DNA from: an uncultured Candidatus Saccharibacteria bacterium
GTDB lineage: Bacteria; Patescibacteriota; Saccharimonadia; Saccharimonadales; Saccharimonadaceae
Assembly (NCBI GenBank): GCA_938046735.1
Contig: CALIXF010000009.1
Coordinates: forward strand, 186,001-250,000
Reading direction: 5' to 3'
Length of the DNA: 64,000 nt
The notes beneath the pieces were generated by a model. The model ran no database searches and was not told the origin of the DNA. It saw only the letters and a program-made list of their open reading frames with translations. Shown here one piece after another: positions 16,119 to 24,720 of the stretch. Made by a program: the position numbers and the translations under genes. How positions within the stretch are numbered: the stretch's first letter is position 1; each line of letters begins with the position of its first letter.

Positions 16119-16654
16119 TATTTCTTTCCTGCCTTTCCTGCTTTGCGAAGAATAACCTCATCAGCATACTTAATACCTTTACCTTTGTATGGTTCTGGTT
16201 TCTTGAAGGCGCGAATTTCTGCGGCTGTTTGACCAACTTTTTGTTTGTCAATGCCGGAGACAATAATCTCCATCTTATTAGTTTTAAGCTCTACGCCATC
16301 TGGGGCAGAGTATTTAACTGGATGAGAGAAACCAAGGGACATTTCAATTTCCTTTGGTCCGCCTGATAGACGAAAGCCAACACCAGTAATTTCAAGCTTC
16401 TTCTCGAAGCCTTGAGTGACGCCAATGACAGCGTTGTTTAGAAGTGCACGTTGTAGACCGTGCCAAGAGCGAGATTTTGGTTCATCATCTTTGCGAGTAA
16501 TGACGGCTTTCCCATCCTCAATCTTAGTTACAACGTTTTTCTGAACAGGAACCTCGAGTGAACCTTTAGGTCCAGCGACAGTGATAGTCTGTTCGCCGAC
16601 CGTGATTGTCACTCCTGCAGGAATCTGTACAGGTTGTTTTCCGATACGACTCAT
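16118..16654 (-). CDS. rplF: 50S ribosomal protein L6
   Basis: uL6, two repeated alpha/beta domains near the factor-binding site. It begins SRIGKQPVQIPAGVTI and carries LQRALLNNAVIGVTQGFEKK and the signature PEPYKGKGIKYADEVILRKA. It has 178 residues. It is separated from rpsH by a terminator and has its own promoter, so it starts a second transcript (rplF-rplR-rpsE-rplO). Confidence 0.97.
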   Translation of the reverse strand: MSRIGKQPVQIPAGVTITVGEQTITVAGPKGSLEVPVQKNVVTKIEDGKAVITRKDDEPKSRSWHGLQRALLNNAVIGVTQGFEKKLEITGVGFRLSGGPKEIEMSLGFSHPVKYSAPDGVELKTNKMEIIVSGIDKQKVGQTAAEIRAFKKPEPYKGKGIKYADEVILRKAGKAGKK

Positions 16655-16670
16655 ATCTTCCTTTCAATTA

Positions 16671-16691
16671 ATATTATCTTCGCGATAATAT
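16671..16691. promoter_or_regulatory. operator-like inverted repeat at rplF promoter
   Basis: 8-bp arms ATATTATC / GATAATAT with a 5-base spacer, overlapping the -10 and the predicted transcription start of rplF. Because it spans the start site it is more likely a DNA site than an RNA hairpin. Confidence 0.4.
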
Positions 16692-16713
16692 CATATTTTG
16701 AATTTTTAAGCAA
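16685..16713 (-). promoter_or_regulatory. promoter of rplF transcript
   Basis: Minus strand -35 TTGCTT (16708-16713), 17-bp spacer, -10 TATTAT (16685-16690). Confidence 0.65.
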
Positions 16714-16794
16714 CCTTTTACCTCTGTATTTAGCTTATTTTATAGTAATGGGTTAGGTGTCAAATAAGTAATCAATGTTTTGAAACAATTTAGG

Positions 16795-16826
16795 TTAAAA
16801 AATAGAGCCGTGTGGGCTCTATTTTT
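16795..16826 (-). terminator. intrinsic terminator after rpsH
   Basis: Perfect 9-bp stem AATAGAGCC/GGCTCTATT with a 5-base loop, then a T run. It divides the ribosomal block between rpsH and rplF. Confidence 0.85.
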
Positions 16827-16839
16827 ATTGTTAGTTTAA

Positions 16840-17241
16840 TTACCAAACTTTGACGAGGATTTCACCACCGAGACGAGCTTTTTTGGCTTCGTCGCCAGTC
16901 ATGACCCCTTTGGAAGTCGAGATGAGGATAATACCACGACCTGACTTGACTTTTGGTAATTCATTAACTCCAGCATAAACACGACGACCCGGTTTGGAAA
17001 CCTTGGTAATCTCGTTGATACGTGGGGCTTCATTGTTTTCGTTGATGACTACGTGAATGGAGTTACGTGGAATAGCTTCAATAACATTGTAGTCTGCGAT
17101 AAAATTGGTGCGCTTAAGACCTTCAAGAACGGCAAGCTTGAGCCTGGAAGCTGGAACGCTGATTTCATTTTTGTTAACCATAATAGCGTTACGGATGCGG
17201 GTGATAAGGTCTGCGATCTGATCTGTTGATTGTAATGACAT
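16840..17241 (-). CDS. rpsH: 30S ribosomal protein S8
   Basis: uS8, a primary binder of the 16S central domain and in E. coli the repressor of the spc operon. It shows DQIADLITRIRNAIMVNK at the N-terminus and the C-terminal signature KSGRGIILISTSKGVMTGDEA with the GGEILVKVW end. It has 133 residues. It ends the rplC-to-rpsH transcript, just before a terminator. Confidence 0.97.
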   Translation of the reverse strand: MSLQSTDQIADLITRIRNAIMVNKNEISVPASRLKLAVLEGLKRTNFIADYNVIEAIPRNSIHVVINENNEAPRINEITKVSKPGRRVYAGVNELPKVKSGRGIILISTSKGVMTGDEAKKARLGGEILVKVW

Positions 17242-17256
17242 AACTTACTCCTTTCC

Positions 17257-17526
17257 TTACCAACTACTCTTAGTTACACCTGGAATCTCACCCTTACTAG
17301 CTTTTTCGCGGAAGCTAATACGACTTAATCCGAAGCGACGCATATAACCGCGTGGACGACCGTCAAGCAAATCACGGTTTTTAAGTCGAGTTGGGCTTGA
17401 ATTCTTAGGTAATTTTTGAAGACCTTCTAGATCGCCAGCTGCTTTCAGTTCAGCGCGTTTGGCTTTGTATTTGTCAAACATTTTCTGGCGTTTGAGGTCA
17501 CGAAGGACTGCTGATTTTTTTGCCAT
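17257..17526 (-). CDS. rpsN: 30S ribosomal protein S14, zinc-free form
   Basis: uS14 in the 30S head. [40 protein letters not shown] and VTKSSW identify it. At 89 residues it is the long type without the CxxC..CxxC zinc ribbon of the 61-residue form, and it contains no cysteine. The start is the ATG at 17524-17526 ([10 protein letters not shown]), 1 bp after the rplE stop; an earlier in-frame start would run into rplE. Confidence 0.95.
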   Translation of the reverse strand: MAKKSAVLRDLKRQKMFDKYKAKRAELKAAGDLEGLQKLPKNSSPTRLKNRDLLDGRPRGYMRRFGLSRISFREKASKGEIPGVTKSSW

Positions 17527-17527
17527 A

Positions 17528-18100
17528 TTATTTGCTCTCCTTCTTTTCAAAAGGCATGCCAAATGCCTCTAATAACTTACGACTGCTTTCTTTGGAGCCA
17601 TTTTTGATAATAAAAGTAACTTCGAGACCATGAAGAACAGATGCATCTTCAAAGGTAATTTCTGGGAAAACGGTTTGTTCTTTAAGACCGATCGAATAGT
17701 TTCCCTGCATGTCAAATGAGTTAGCTGGTACACCATGAAAGTCACGGACATGTGGTAAAGCAATACTAATTAAACGATCGACGAACTCGTACATTTTATC
17801 ATTACGTAATGTAACAAGATAGCCAACTGGAGCACCCATGCCTTTACGAATCTTGAAAGATGCGATAGATTTTTTTGCAAGACGTGAAATTGGAGCCTGA
17901 CCTGTGATTTTTTCTAGGGTAAGAGCAACGGTTTCAGTGAAGTGCTTGTCTTCGCGTTTTTTACCAACACCACAAGAAATGATAACTTTCTCAAGCCTTG
18001 GCAGTTTGTTGACGTTGTCGATGTTTAATTCTTTTTCAAGATTTTTAACGATTTCGTTACTATAAAGGGCTTTAAGACGAGGAATATATTTTTCTGACAT
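17528..18100 (-). CDS. rplE: 50S ribosomal protein L5
   Basis: uL5, which binds 5S rRNA and contacts the P-site tRNA. Seen are [38 protein letters not shown] with [15 protein letters not shown], and [20 protein letters not shown]. At 190 residues it is about ten longer than E. coli L5. It follows rplX by 2 bp. Confidence 0.97.
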   Translation of the reverse strand: MSEKYIPRLKALYSNEIVKNLEKELNIDNVNKLPRLEKVIISCGVGKKREDKHFTETVALTLEKITGQAPISRLAKKSIASFKIRKGMGAPVGYLVTLRNDKMYEFVDRLISIALPHVRDFHGVPANSFDMQGNYSIGLKEQTVFPEITFEDASVLHGLEVTFIIKNGSKESSRKLLEAFGMPFEKKESK

Positions 18101-18102
18101 AA

Positions 18103-18330
18103 TTATTTCCCTTCTTTCTTAAGATTTGAGAGATCGATGCCGACGTGAATGTCTTTCTTACCGCCTTTTGGGTTGAACTGGGTGGCGCGCATATGGCGCT
18201 CACGAATTCTGATACCCTCAATCATGGCTTTATGGTTTTTACGATCCATTTTGACGATTTTGCCAGATTTTCCTTTGTTGTCACCGGCGATAATGGTTAC
18301 TACATCACCTGATTTGAGATTCTGGGCCAT
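18103..18330 (-). CDS. rplX: 50S ribosomal protein L24
   Basis: uL24, an assembly initiator with a KOW motif ([20 protein letters not shown]) followed by the conserved [20 protein letters not shown]. At 75 residues it is shorter than the roughly 103 of E. coli, lacking most of the C-terminal extension. It sits between rplN and rplE as usual. Confidence 0.95.
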   Translation of the reverse strand: MAQNLKSGDVVTIIAGDNKGKSGKIVKMDRKNHKAMIEGIRIRERHMRATQFNPKGGKKDIHVGIDLSNLKKEGK

Positions 18331-18331
18331 G

Positions 18332-18700
18332 TTATAGTACCTCCGGAGCTAAGCTGATAATTTTATTAAAACCAAGTTCACGAAGCTCGCGTGGAACTGG
18401 ACCAAAGACACGGGTGCCTTTAGGATTTTTATCATCATTAATAATGACGGCAGCATTGTCGTCAAAGCGGATGGTTGAACCGTCTGGACGGCGAATCTGA
18501 CCGCGAGTGCGTACGATAACAGCACGAACAACGGCTTTTTTCTTAATATTGCCAGTAGGCGAAGCATCTTTGACGCTAGCGGTGACAATATCACCGACAC
18601 GAGCGTAGCGAGCACGAGTACCACCAAGGACACGGATTACTCCAAGTTCCTTGGCGCCACTATTATCGGCTACGTGCAATCTAGTTTCCTGTTGAATCAT
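18332..18700 (-). CDS. rplN: 50S ribosomal protein L14
   Basis: uL14, part of an intersubunit bridge. Nearly canonical: [20 protein letters not shown], the signature ([20 protein letters not shown]) and [20 protein letters not shown]. It has 122 residues, the standard length. Confidence 0.98.
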   Translation of the reverse strand: MIQQETRLHVADNSGAKELGVIRVLGGTRARYARVGDIVTASVKDASPTGNIKKKAVVRAVIVRTRGQIRRPDGSTIRFDDNAAVIINDDKNPKGTRVFGPVPRELRELGFNKIISLAPEVL

Positions 18701-18702
18701 AA

Positions 18703-19014
18703 TTATTTTTCCTCCCCTGTGGTTTCATCTTCAGGTAGTACATTTTTGACATTGTCTTTAAGTTCAACTGTACCATGTGATCGCTCAAGAATCTTGACGA
18801 GTTTATAGGTGCAGGTTTTTGAATAAGGACGGCAAGCGGTGATTTCAACCTTGTCTCCTAACCTGGCCTCATTGTTCTCATCGTGGGCAGTATACTTACG
18901 AGTATGCGAATATTGCTTGCGATAGAGAGGATGAGTCTCGCGGTTAGTAATGGAGACAGTAATGGTCTTTTCACGTTTGTCAGAAGTAACTACTCCTTGA
19001 AGTGTTTGTGCCAT
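18703..19014 (-). CDS. rpsQ: 30S ribosomal protein S17
   Basis: uS17, an OB-fold 16S binder. It shows [37 protein letters not shown] and [20 protein letters not shown]. The 103 residues include an acidic C-terminal tail of about 20 beyond the usual end. It lies 2 bp after rpmC. Confidence 0.96.
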   Translation of the reverse strand: MAQTLQGVVTSDKREKTITVSITNRETHPLYRKQYSHTRKYTAHDENNEARLGDKVEITACRPYSKTCTYKLVKILERSHGTVELKDNVKNVLPEDETTGEEK

Positions 19015-19016
19015 AC

Positions 19017-19202
19017 TTAGGCTCCCTTTCCTTGATTAATTAACGTTTTTGATCTTGCGATTTCTTTTCTTAAAGCTTTAATCTTATGTGGGTTTTGAAG
19101 TGTACCTTCGATTAGTCCACGACGAGCTTCAAGTAATTCTTTTTGAAGATCAGCTAAAGGTTTTAGAACTTTTTCAGCTTTTTTAGCTTGTTTTTCAGCC
19201 AT
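19017..19202 (-). CDS. rpmC: 50S ribosomal protein L29
   Basis: uL29, a two-helix protein at the tunnel exit that docks trigger factor and SRP. The core LADLQKELLEARRGLIEG followed by LQNPHKIKALRKEIARSKTL is recognisable. It has 61 residues with a Lys-rich N-terminus in place of the usual MKAKEL. It lies between rplP and rpsQ, each 2 bp away. Confidence 0.94.
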   Translation of the reverse strand: MAEKQAKKAEKVLKPLADLQKELLEARRGLIEGTLQNPHKIKALRKEIARSKTLINQGKGA

Positions 19203-19204
19203 AA

Positions 19205-19624
19205 TTACTGATCCCCTTTCTTGACAAATTTACAGCGAACAGGAAGTTTATGGGAGGCAAGTCGAAGAGCCTCTTTTGCCTGCTCTTCAGTAACTTCACC
19301 CATTTCAAACATTACTGTACCAGTTTTTACTTTAGCCACATAGAACTGCGGTTCACCTTTACCAGATCCCATTTTAACATCAAGAGGTTTTTTGGTGACT
19401 GGAGTGTGTGGAAAGATACGAATCCAGACTTTACCACCACGCTTGATGTAGCGAGTGATAGCCTGGCGTGCTGCTTCGATTTGGCGTGAATTAATGCGTT
19501 CATTATCGAGAGACATGAGACCGAACTCGCCAAAGGCAACTGTGTTACAACGTGTGGCTACACCGTTATTCTTACCCTTACGGACCTTACGATGTGCGAC
19601 GCGACTTGGAAGTAAAATAGCCAT
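19205..19624 (-). CDS. rplP: 50S ribosomal protein L16
   Basis: uL16, which positions the A-site tRNA at the peptidyl-transferase centre. It has the typical [20 protein letters not shown] start, [20 protein letters not shown] and [20 protein letters not shown]. It has 139 residues. The region matching the arginine-hydroxylation loop is conserved. Confidence 0.97.
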   Translation of the reverse strand: MAILLPSRVAHRKVRKGKNNGVATRCNTVAFGEFGLMSLDNERINSRQIEAARQAITRYIKRGGKVWIRIFPHTPVTKKPLDVKMGSGKGEPQFYVAKVKTGTVMFEMGEVTEEQAKEALRLASHKLPVRCKFVKKGDQ

Positions 19625-19626
19625 AA

Positions 19627-20253
19627 TTATTTCTCTCCCTTATAAATCCAGACCTTAACACCGACGATACCAGCAATGGTTGGAGCGTGATGAATGTAGA
19701 AGTCGATATCAGCACGGAGAGTGTGTAGAGGAACTGAACCCTCAATAAACTTTTCACGGCGAGACATCTCGGCGCCATTGAGACGACCGGAGACTTCAAT
19801 ACGTACGCCCTTAGCTCCTGCAGCCATGGTTGACTGGCTAGCCATCTTGACGGCACGACGGAAGTTCATACGTTTACCAAGCTGAAAGCCAATGTTCTCA
19901 GCTACCAATTTGGCAGAAAGTTCTGGTTTTTTAACTTCTTCAACATTAATACGAATTGGCTGTGAAGTGATTTTTTCAAGCTCTTTTTTGATTTCATTAA
20001 TACCTGCACCTTGTTTTCCAATCACAGCACCAGCCTTGGCAGTGCGGATGGTGATGGTTGTAAGGTTATCAGTACGCTCAATGTCAATACGAGCAATTGT
20101 TGGACGAGACTTAAAACGATTTTCGATAGCCTCGCGAATCTTAACATCTTCAATCAACCATTTTTTGAAATCAGTGTTTCTGGTGAACCATTTTGATGAC
20201 CAGTCTTTACTGACTTGTAGACGATAAGAAACAGGGTTAACTTTTTGTCCCAT
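19627..20253 (-). CDS. rpsC: 30S ribosomal protein S3
   Basis: uS3 at the mRNA entry channel. It begins MGQKVNPVSYRLQVSKDWSS, contains a KH domain with GAVIGKQGAGINEIKKELEK, and a C-terminal domain with GVRIEVSGRLNGAEMSRREK and LRADIDFYIHHAPTIAGIVG. It has 208 residues. Its ATG overlaps the rplV stop. Confidence 0.97.
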   Translation of the reverse strand: MGQKVNPVSYRLQVSKDWSSKWFTRNTDFKKWLIEDVKIREAIENRFKSRPTIARIDIERTDNLTTITIRTAKAGAVIGKQGAGINEIKKELEKITSQPIRINVEEVKKPELSAKLVAENIGFQLGKRMNFRRAVKMASQSTMAAGAKGVRIEVSGRLNGAEMSRREKFIEGSVPLHTLRADIDFYIHHAPTIAGIVGVKVWIYKGEK

Positions 20254-20639
20254 TACTTGTCCTCCTTCTTAGTGGTCTCTACTTTTTTAGCTTTTTCCTC
20301 ACCAGCTACTTCGACAAAAATATTACTGGAAATCTTCTCAAATGGAAGAGCACGACCACGAGATGCAGGTACAAAACGACGAATACGAGTACCTGCGGTG
20401 ACTGAAATGCGAGCAATACGAATAGTTTTAGGGTCAATTGATACACCAGAGTTTAAAAGATTGGCTTTGGCAGAATCAATTGCTTTAAGAACTGGACGAG
20501 CAGCGCGACGTGGAGTGTTTTCGAGAATTACGATTGCGTCAGCAACGTAACGATCGCGAACTAAGCTAGCGACGATATTGGTTTTGCGTGGCATTGAGTC
20601 AATACCTTTAATATATGCATGTGCAAAATGAGTCGACAT
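20253..20639 (-). CDS. rplV: 50S ribosomal protein L22
   Basis: uL22, whose beta-hairpin lines the exit tunnel. The fold is recognisable from RKTNIVASLVRDRYVADAI, LENTPRRAARPVLKAIDSAK and ISVTAGTRIRRFVPASRGRA with LPFEKISSN. It has 128 residues with a Lys/Glu-rich tail. The N-terminus is more divergent than in most bacteria. TAATG overlaps join it to rpsS and rpsC. Confidence 0.95.
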   Translation of the reverse strand: MSTHFAHAYIKGIDSMPRKTNIVASLVRDRYVADAIVILENTPRRAARPVLKAIDSAKANLLNSGVSIDPKTIRIARISVTAGTRIRRFVPASRGRALPFEKISSNIFVEVAGEEKAKKVETTKKEDK

Positions 20640-20929
20640 TATTTACCTCCTCGCTTTGCGGCTTCAGCGGCTTTCTTGCCACCATGGCGTTTAAATTTGC
20701 GGGTTGGTGCAAATTCACCAAGCTTGTGACCGACCATATTTTCTGATACAAAAACTGGGACGTGAACTTTACCGTTATGGACGGCGACAGTACGACCAAC
20801 CATCTCTGGGAAGATTGTTGAGTAGCGTGCCCAAGTTTTTATTACGGTGCGATCTTCGGCAGAAAGAGCTTTGATTTTCTTTTCTAATTTAAAATCCACG
20901 AAAGGACCTTTTTTGAGGCTTCTTCCCAT
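20639..20929 (-). CDS. rpsS: 30S ribosomal protein S19
   Basis: uS19 in the 30S head. Canonical start [19 protein letters not shown], then [20 protein letters not shown] and the signature [20 protein letters not shown]. The 96 residues end in a basic tail. It lies 3 bp after rplB. Confidence 0.98.
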   Translation of the reverse strand: MGRSLKKGPFVDFKLEKKIKALSAEDRTVIKTWARYSTIFPEMVGRTVAVHNGKVHVPVFVSENMVGHKLGEFAPTRKFKRHGGKKAAEAAKRGGK

Positions 20930-20932
20930 AGA

Positions 20933-21769
20933 CTATTTCCTCTTTCCTTCGTGACGACTACGCACGATCATTTTATTAGTTTTCTTATTGTGACGGGTGC
21001 GGAAACCAAGAGTGAGCTGACCCCATGGTGTACGAGGTGCTTTACCGGTACCGTGGCGACCACCGTCACCACCACCGTGTGGGTGGTCTGTAGCATTCAT
21101 TACGACACCGCGGACGGTTGGGCGAATACCCTTACGGCGAACACGGCCAGCGGAGCCGATTTTAATATTTTGGTGTTGCATATTACCGACTGTACCAATT
21201 GAAGCTTCGCAGCTTGCGAGAACCTTGCGAACTTCACCAGATGGCATACGGAGAGTAGCATAAGTACCTTCCTTAGCCATGAGCTGAGCTGAGTTCCCTG
21301 CGGAACGAACCATTTGAGCACCACGGCCTGGAGTTAATTCGATGGAGTAAACCATAGTACCGACAGGAATGTTACTAAGTGGTAAGCGGTTTGATTCTTC
21401 GATTGGAGCTTCTGTACCAGTTTGGAAGGTTTTACCTTTAAACATTTTTGAATCTGCAACTACGTAGTAGAAAGTATTATTAGTGTCTTTAATACGAGCA
21501 ATACGGGCACTACGATTTGGATCATACTCAATTTCCATAACTTCAAAAGTCATATTCTTTGGAAGGTTATGGGTAACTAAGCGGTAATGACGCTTGACAC
21601 CACCACCACGATGGCGAACAGTGATGCGTCCCTGACTGTTCTTACCAGCATTCTGCTTTTTAGCTTTAAGAAGAGACTTAAGGGGTTTTCTTGTGGTGAT
21701 TTGATCGAAATCCTGAGTAGTCTTCTGGCGCTGAGCAGGAGTGGTAGGACGATAAGCTTTAATGCTCAT
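20933..21769 (-). CDS. rplB: 50S ribosomal protein L2
   Basis: uL2, needed for subunit joining and peptidyl-transferase activity. The N-terminal RNA-binding domain includes RITVRHRGGGVKRHYRLV. The C-terminal signature ATDHPHGGGDGGRHGTGKAP retains the conserved histidine, followed by TPWGQLTLGFRTRHNKKTNK. It has 278 residues, normal length. TAATG overlap with rplW. Confidence 0.98.
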   Translation of the reverse strand: MSIKAYRPTTPAQRQKTTQDFDQITTRKPLKSLLKAKKQNAGKNSQGRITVRHRGGGVKRHYRLVTHNLPKNMTFEVMEIEYDPNRSARIARIKDTNNTFYYVVADSKMFKGKTFQTGTEAPIEESNRLPLSNIPVGTMVYSIELTPGRGAQMVRSAGNSAQLMAKEGTYATLRMPSGEVRKVLASCEASIGTVGNMQHQNIKIGSAGRVRRKGIRPTVRGVVMNATDHPHGGGDGGRHGTGKAPRTPWGQLTLGFRTRHNKKTNKMIVRSRHEGKRK

Positions 21770-22080
21770 TATTTTTTATCTCCTTCCTCAACTTTTTCTT
21801 CGTCGAAAATACGAATTTTATCGCCAGCGTTTAAAGTAACATAAGCTACTTTGCGGTCGCGACGAAATGTTTTACCTGGATAGGCATGTTTGCCTTTTGA
21901 AAAACGGGTTGCTTTACCTTTTCTGATTAAGATACGAATATCTTTAACGGTGACATTGTATTGTTCGGCGATGGACTTTGCAACTTCTTGTTTAGTCGCA
22001 TTAGCCGGAACATAAAAGATATAAGTGTTTTTAGTTTGTTCTGTGTAGGCTTTTTCGGTTGCGCGTGGAATAACTAACAT
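21769..22080 (-). CDS. rplW: 50S ribosomal protein L23
   Basis: uL23, a docking site for trigger factor and SRP at the tunnel exit. It shows PRATEKAYTEQTKNTYIFYV, KQEVAKSIAEQYNVTVKDIR and GKTFRRDRKVAYVTLNAGDK. It has 103 residues. It overlaps rplD and rplB by TAATG junctions. Confidence 0.95.
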   Translation of the reverse strand: MLVIPRATEKAYTEQTKNTYIFYVPANATKQEVAKSIAEQYNVTVKDIRILIRKGKATRFSKGKHAYPGKTFRRDRKVAYVTLNAGDKIRIFDEEKVEEGDKK

Positions 22081-22682
22081 TAGACATTCTCCTTTCCGAT
22101 TAGCCAGTTATCTAGAGCCGAAATGGCGCTTTTTACGATAACGATAGTGTCTGCATTCATGATATCGAAGACATTAAGAAAGGTCGGACGAACGACTTTA
22201 GCGAAAGTAATGTTGTTGGTTGCGCGTAAAGTGAGTTCATCTTTTTCTGGAACGACAATTAAAATATTCTTTGGAGTAACTTTGAGATCAGTTAAAGTTT
22301 TAATTACTTCTTTAACCTTCCCATCTTTGATACCAAGATTATCAATAACCTGAATTGCTTTTTTTGTATTCTTCATGGAAAGAGCTTGCATGACTGCGAT
22401 TCTTTTTGCATTCTTGCTTAGCTTCTTGGTGAAGTTTTCTTCACCGGTGCGACCACCAGCCACACCACCGTGACGCCAGATAGGGTTACGAGTTGAACCA
22501 AACCTTGCACGTCCAGTCCCCTTTTGTTTCCAAGGTTTCTTACCACCACCACGGACTTCGCCACGCTTTAAAGTTTTTGCGTGTGAACTACGTGAATTTG
22601 CTAGATAAGCATCATAGGCTAGCTTAACTAACTCATGATTTGTAACTTCGAGATTGAAGATTTCTGGATTTAAATCTGCCAT
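22080..22682 (-). CDS. rplD: 50S ribosomal protein L4
   Basis: uL4, with a tunnel-lining loop; in E. coli also the repressor of this operon. GEVRGGGKKPWKQKGTGRAR, FGSTRNPIWRHGGVAGGRTG and the Rossmann-like C-terminal half are clear. It has 200 residues. One base separates it from rplC. Confidence 0.97.
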   Translation of the reverse strand: MADLNPEIFNLEVTNHELVKLAYDAYLANSRSSHAKTLKRGEVRGGGKKPWKQKGTGRARFGSTRNPIWRHGGVAGGRTGEENFTKKLSKNAKRIAVMQALSMKNTKKAIQVIDNLGIKDGKVKEVIKTLTDLKVTPKNILIVVPEKDELTLRATNNITFAKVVRPTFLNVFDIMNADTIVIVKSAISALDNWLIGKENV

Positions 22683-22683
22683 A

Positions 22684-23301
22684 TTACTCCTTTCCCTCCA
22701 CGGTTACAATTCCTTTCTTAGGACCTGGGACTGCGCCCTTGACGCCTAAGATGTTATTTTCTTTGTCGATATAAGCAACGACCAAATTCTTAACGGTAAC
22801 TTGATCATGTCCCATTCGACCTGGCATACGCTTACCCTTGAAAACTTTCTGAGGATACATCGAACCGATTGAACCGACTCTTCTGATATTTCCTTTGAAG
22901 CCATGAGTGTTGCGCGATTCTTGGAAGTTCCAACGCTTGACAGTACCAGCGAATCCTTTGCCTTTCGAAATACCAGTAACTGCCACCTTGTCTCCGAGTT
23001 CAAAATTTTCTACAGTGAGAGTATCACCGAGTTTGAGCTCTGGAGCGGAATCCGTACGAAATTCCTTCAAGATTTTAGGACTTAATGTTTCGTCAGCTTT
23101 TTTGACGTGAGCTGATACCGACTTGCTCAGATTCTTACCCTGACCGTATCCAAGCTGCACAGCGTTATAACCATCGGTGTCGACGGTCTTTATCTGAGTC
23201 ACTGTGGCTGGTCCAGCTTGAAGGATAGTAACTGGCGTCACTAATCCATCTTCGCCGATGATCTGGGTCATACCAATTTTGGTGCCGAGGATGACTTTCA
23301 T
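22684..23301 (-). CDS. rplC: 50S ribosomal protein L3
   Basis: uL3, an early-assembly protein reaching the peptidyl-transferase centre. It shows LGTKIGMTQIIGEDGLVTPV, the signature GISKGKGFAGTVKRWNF, and MYPQKVFKGKRMPGRMGHD. It has 205 residues. It heads this transcript: rpsJ (uS10), which normally precedes it, is absent. A leader of about 160 bases with a promoter lies upstream, and AAAGGAAAGG precedes the ATG. Confidence 0.97.
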   Translation of the reverse strand: MKVILGTKIGMTQIIGEDGLVTPVTILQAGPATVTQIKTVDTDGYNAVQLGYGQGKNLSKSVSAHVKKADETLSPKILKEFRTDSAPELKLGDTLTVENFELGDKVAVTGISKGKGFAGTVKRWNFQESRNTHGFKGNIRRVGSIGSMYPQKVFKGKRMPGRMGHDQVTVKNLVVAYIDKENNILGVKGAVPGPKKGIVTVEGKE

Positions 23302-23462
23302 CTTTTCCTTTCCTTTAATAGCGACACTCTAATAGCTAGACTAAGAAGAGTTCCGGATCGTTTCTCTGCTTGGCCTATAATTTTCTCTAAAAAATTATTG
23401 CAGTCGGAAAAGATCGGCTTTTTCTTTGGTCTAGTTAGTCAAATGTCACCTTGATAAACTTA
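23302..23462 (-). promoter_or_regulatory. long 5' leader of the rplC ribosomal operon
   Basis: About 160 transcribed but untranslated bases between promoter and rplC. It contains an 8-bp hairpin (ATAATTTT/AAAATTAT, 23377-23398) flanked by CTGC/GCAG and a long-range CTAGAC/GTCTAG pairing. Ribosomal leaders of this kind often bind L4 or other r-proteins for autoregulation. A block with GACAC and AGACTAAGA (plus-strand view) is shared with the rpoB leader. Confidence 0.45.
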
Positions 23463-23469
23463 CGTAGGT

Positions 23470-23498
23470 ATTTTATCACAAAATAAGGATAACGACAA
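23470..23498 (-). promoter_or_regulatory. promoter of the rplC ribosomal operon
   Basis: Minus strand -35 TTGTCG (23493-23498), 17-bp spacer, extended -10 TGA-TAAAAT (-10 at 23470-23475). Confidence 0.75.
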
Positions 23499-23504
23499 GA
23501 GTGG

Positions 23505-24659
23505 TTAAGTCTTCTGACTTTTATTAATTGTAGTATTTTCTAGACTTGTCTTCGATAAGCTTTCATATAGTAGAGGTTTTTTAATTACAACAATAATCGA
23601 TGAGATAAAAAGATATAGAAGGTAAGCAAAAATGAAGGAAATTGAAATAATAGCTATGGCGTCACCAGTAATCGTTTCTTGATAGACAAGATATTGAATA
23701 AAGTGAAATAAAAGATATGGTGCAAGAATAAACTGTAAAATAAAAACTGAATAGCGAATAAAATAATGGAGAATGCGTTTAAAAAGCTGTGGCTGCTCTG
23801 TCACTCCATCAATTTTTACTTTAAGGTTAGTCATAAAGAAACCAAGAGTACGACCTTTTGTAATTGTTGACACTACGGTAAGGAGGAGAATGGTTGTAAA
23901 TAAACTAATTGGTATAATATTGTCAAAACCTAAAATTCGCATGAATGGTGTGCCAATAAATAACATAAAAATAATCGAGGCGATGATATCAAATGCCATT
24001 GCGACTATTCTGCGTAGAAGAGAAATCTTCTTGCTACGGTCAAAGCTCTTTTGGTCGATATCAGTACGGGTAGGTAAAAAGTTGGCAAGTAGATTGGCTA
24101 ATAAGTAGCCAAAGAAGCCCCCTAGGGTGTTAGTGATTAGATCATCGACGTCAAATAGACGATAATTTCCCGCATAAATAAAATATAATCCACTGAGCTG
24201 AGTTAGCTCAAAAAAGAGAGAAAGTAGGAATGTTTTTACTAAGACTTGTCTGAGACTATTTTGGAAATAATAGCGGAGATAAAATCCAAATGGTAAGGTC
24301 ATAAAGATATTAAAAACTGTAGTAAGGAATCCCCAGTTATTAAAGATTGTTAGGAAAGACTTTGGATTAGATGGATCGATTTTTGTGTTTTTAATAATAT
24401 CAAAAACAAAACTAAAAGGGTTTAATTGTAAATGATGACCGGTCAAAGTTCGTGCTTTTTCGGTGGACGGAAGTGGTAAAATGACAAGACAATAGGTGAT
24501 AAGCAGATATAAGACAAATGAATAAATAATCCAAAGTCTTAGACTCATAATAGAGCCATATTTTTTATAGTTATAGATTAGATAGGGTATAGTGAAGACT
24601 ATGGCAATAACTGGAAAAAGGACGGCAGCTTGTTTAATTGTTTCGAGATAAGTATGCAT
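23505..24659 (-). CDS. VanZ-RDD two-domain membrane protein
   Basis: A membrane protein of about 384 residues with two recognisable parts. The N-terminal half is VanZ-like: FFELTQLSGLYFIYAGNYR followed by DVDDLITNTLGGFFGY. The C-terminal half starts with RRIVAMAFDIIAS and carries TKGRTLGFFMTNLKV, the RDD-family pattern. About nine membrane helices are predicted by eye. VanZ proteins are linked to glycopeptide tolerance and RDD proteins to ion exchange, but the fusion's function is unknown. I chose the ATG at 24657-24659; a TTG upstream lies in the promoter. No ribosome-binding site is visible, so it may be leaderless. Confidence 0.8.
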   Translation of the reverse strand: MHTYLETIKQAAVLFPVIAIVFTIPYLIYNYKKYGSIMSLRLWIIYSFVLYLLITYCLVILPLPSTEKARTLTGHHLQLNPFSFVFDIIKNTKIDPSNPKSFLTIFNNWGFLTTVFNIFMTLPFGFYLRYYFQNSLRQVLVKTFLLSLFFELTQLSGLYFIYAGNYRLFDVDDLITNTLGGFFGYLLANLLANFLPTRTDIDQKSFDRSKKISLLRRIVAMAFDIIASIIFMLFIGTPFMRILGFDNIIPISLFTTILLLTVVSTITKGRTLGFFMTNLKVKIDGVTEQPQLFKRILHYFIRYSVFILQFILAPYLLFHFIQYLVYQETITGDAIAIISISFIFAYLLYLFISSIIVVIKKPLLYESLSKTSLENTTINKSQKT

Positions 24660-24667
24660 ATATTTAT

Positions 24668-24676
24668 ATTTTAACA
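24668..24676 (-). promoter_or_regulatory. extended -10 promoter of VanZ-RDD gene
   Basis: Minus strand TGT-TAAAAT, 8 bases before the ATG, directly after the rpoC terminator. A leaderless or near-leaderless mRNA is expected. Confidence 0.5.
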
Positions 24677-24704
24677 AAAAAATAGCCCCAAGATGAGGCT
24701 ATTT
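24676..24704 (-). terminator. intrinsic terminator after rpoC
   Basis: 8-bp stem AAATAGCC/GGCTATTT with a 9-base loop, then a T run. Confidence 0.88.
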
Positions 24705-24720
24705 TTATTATTAGTGTCGT

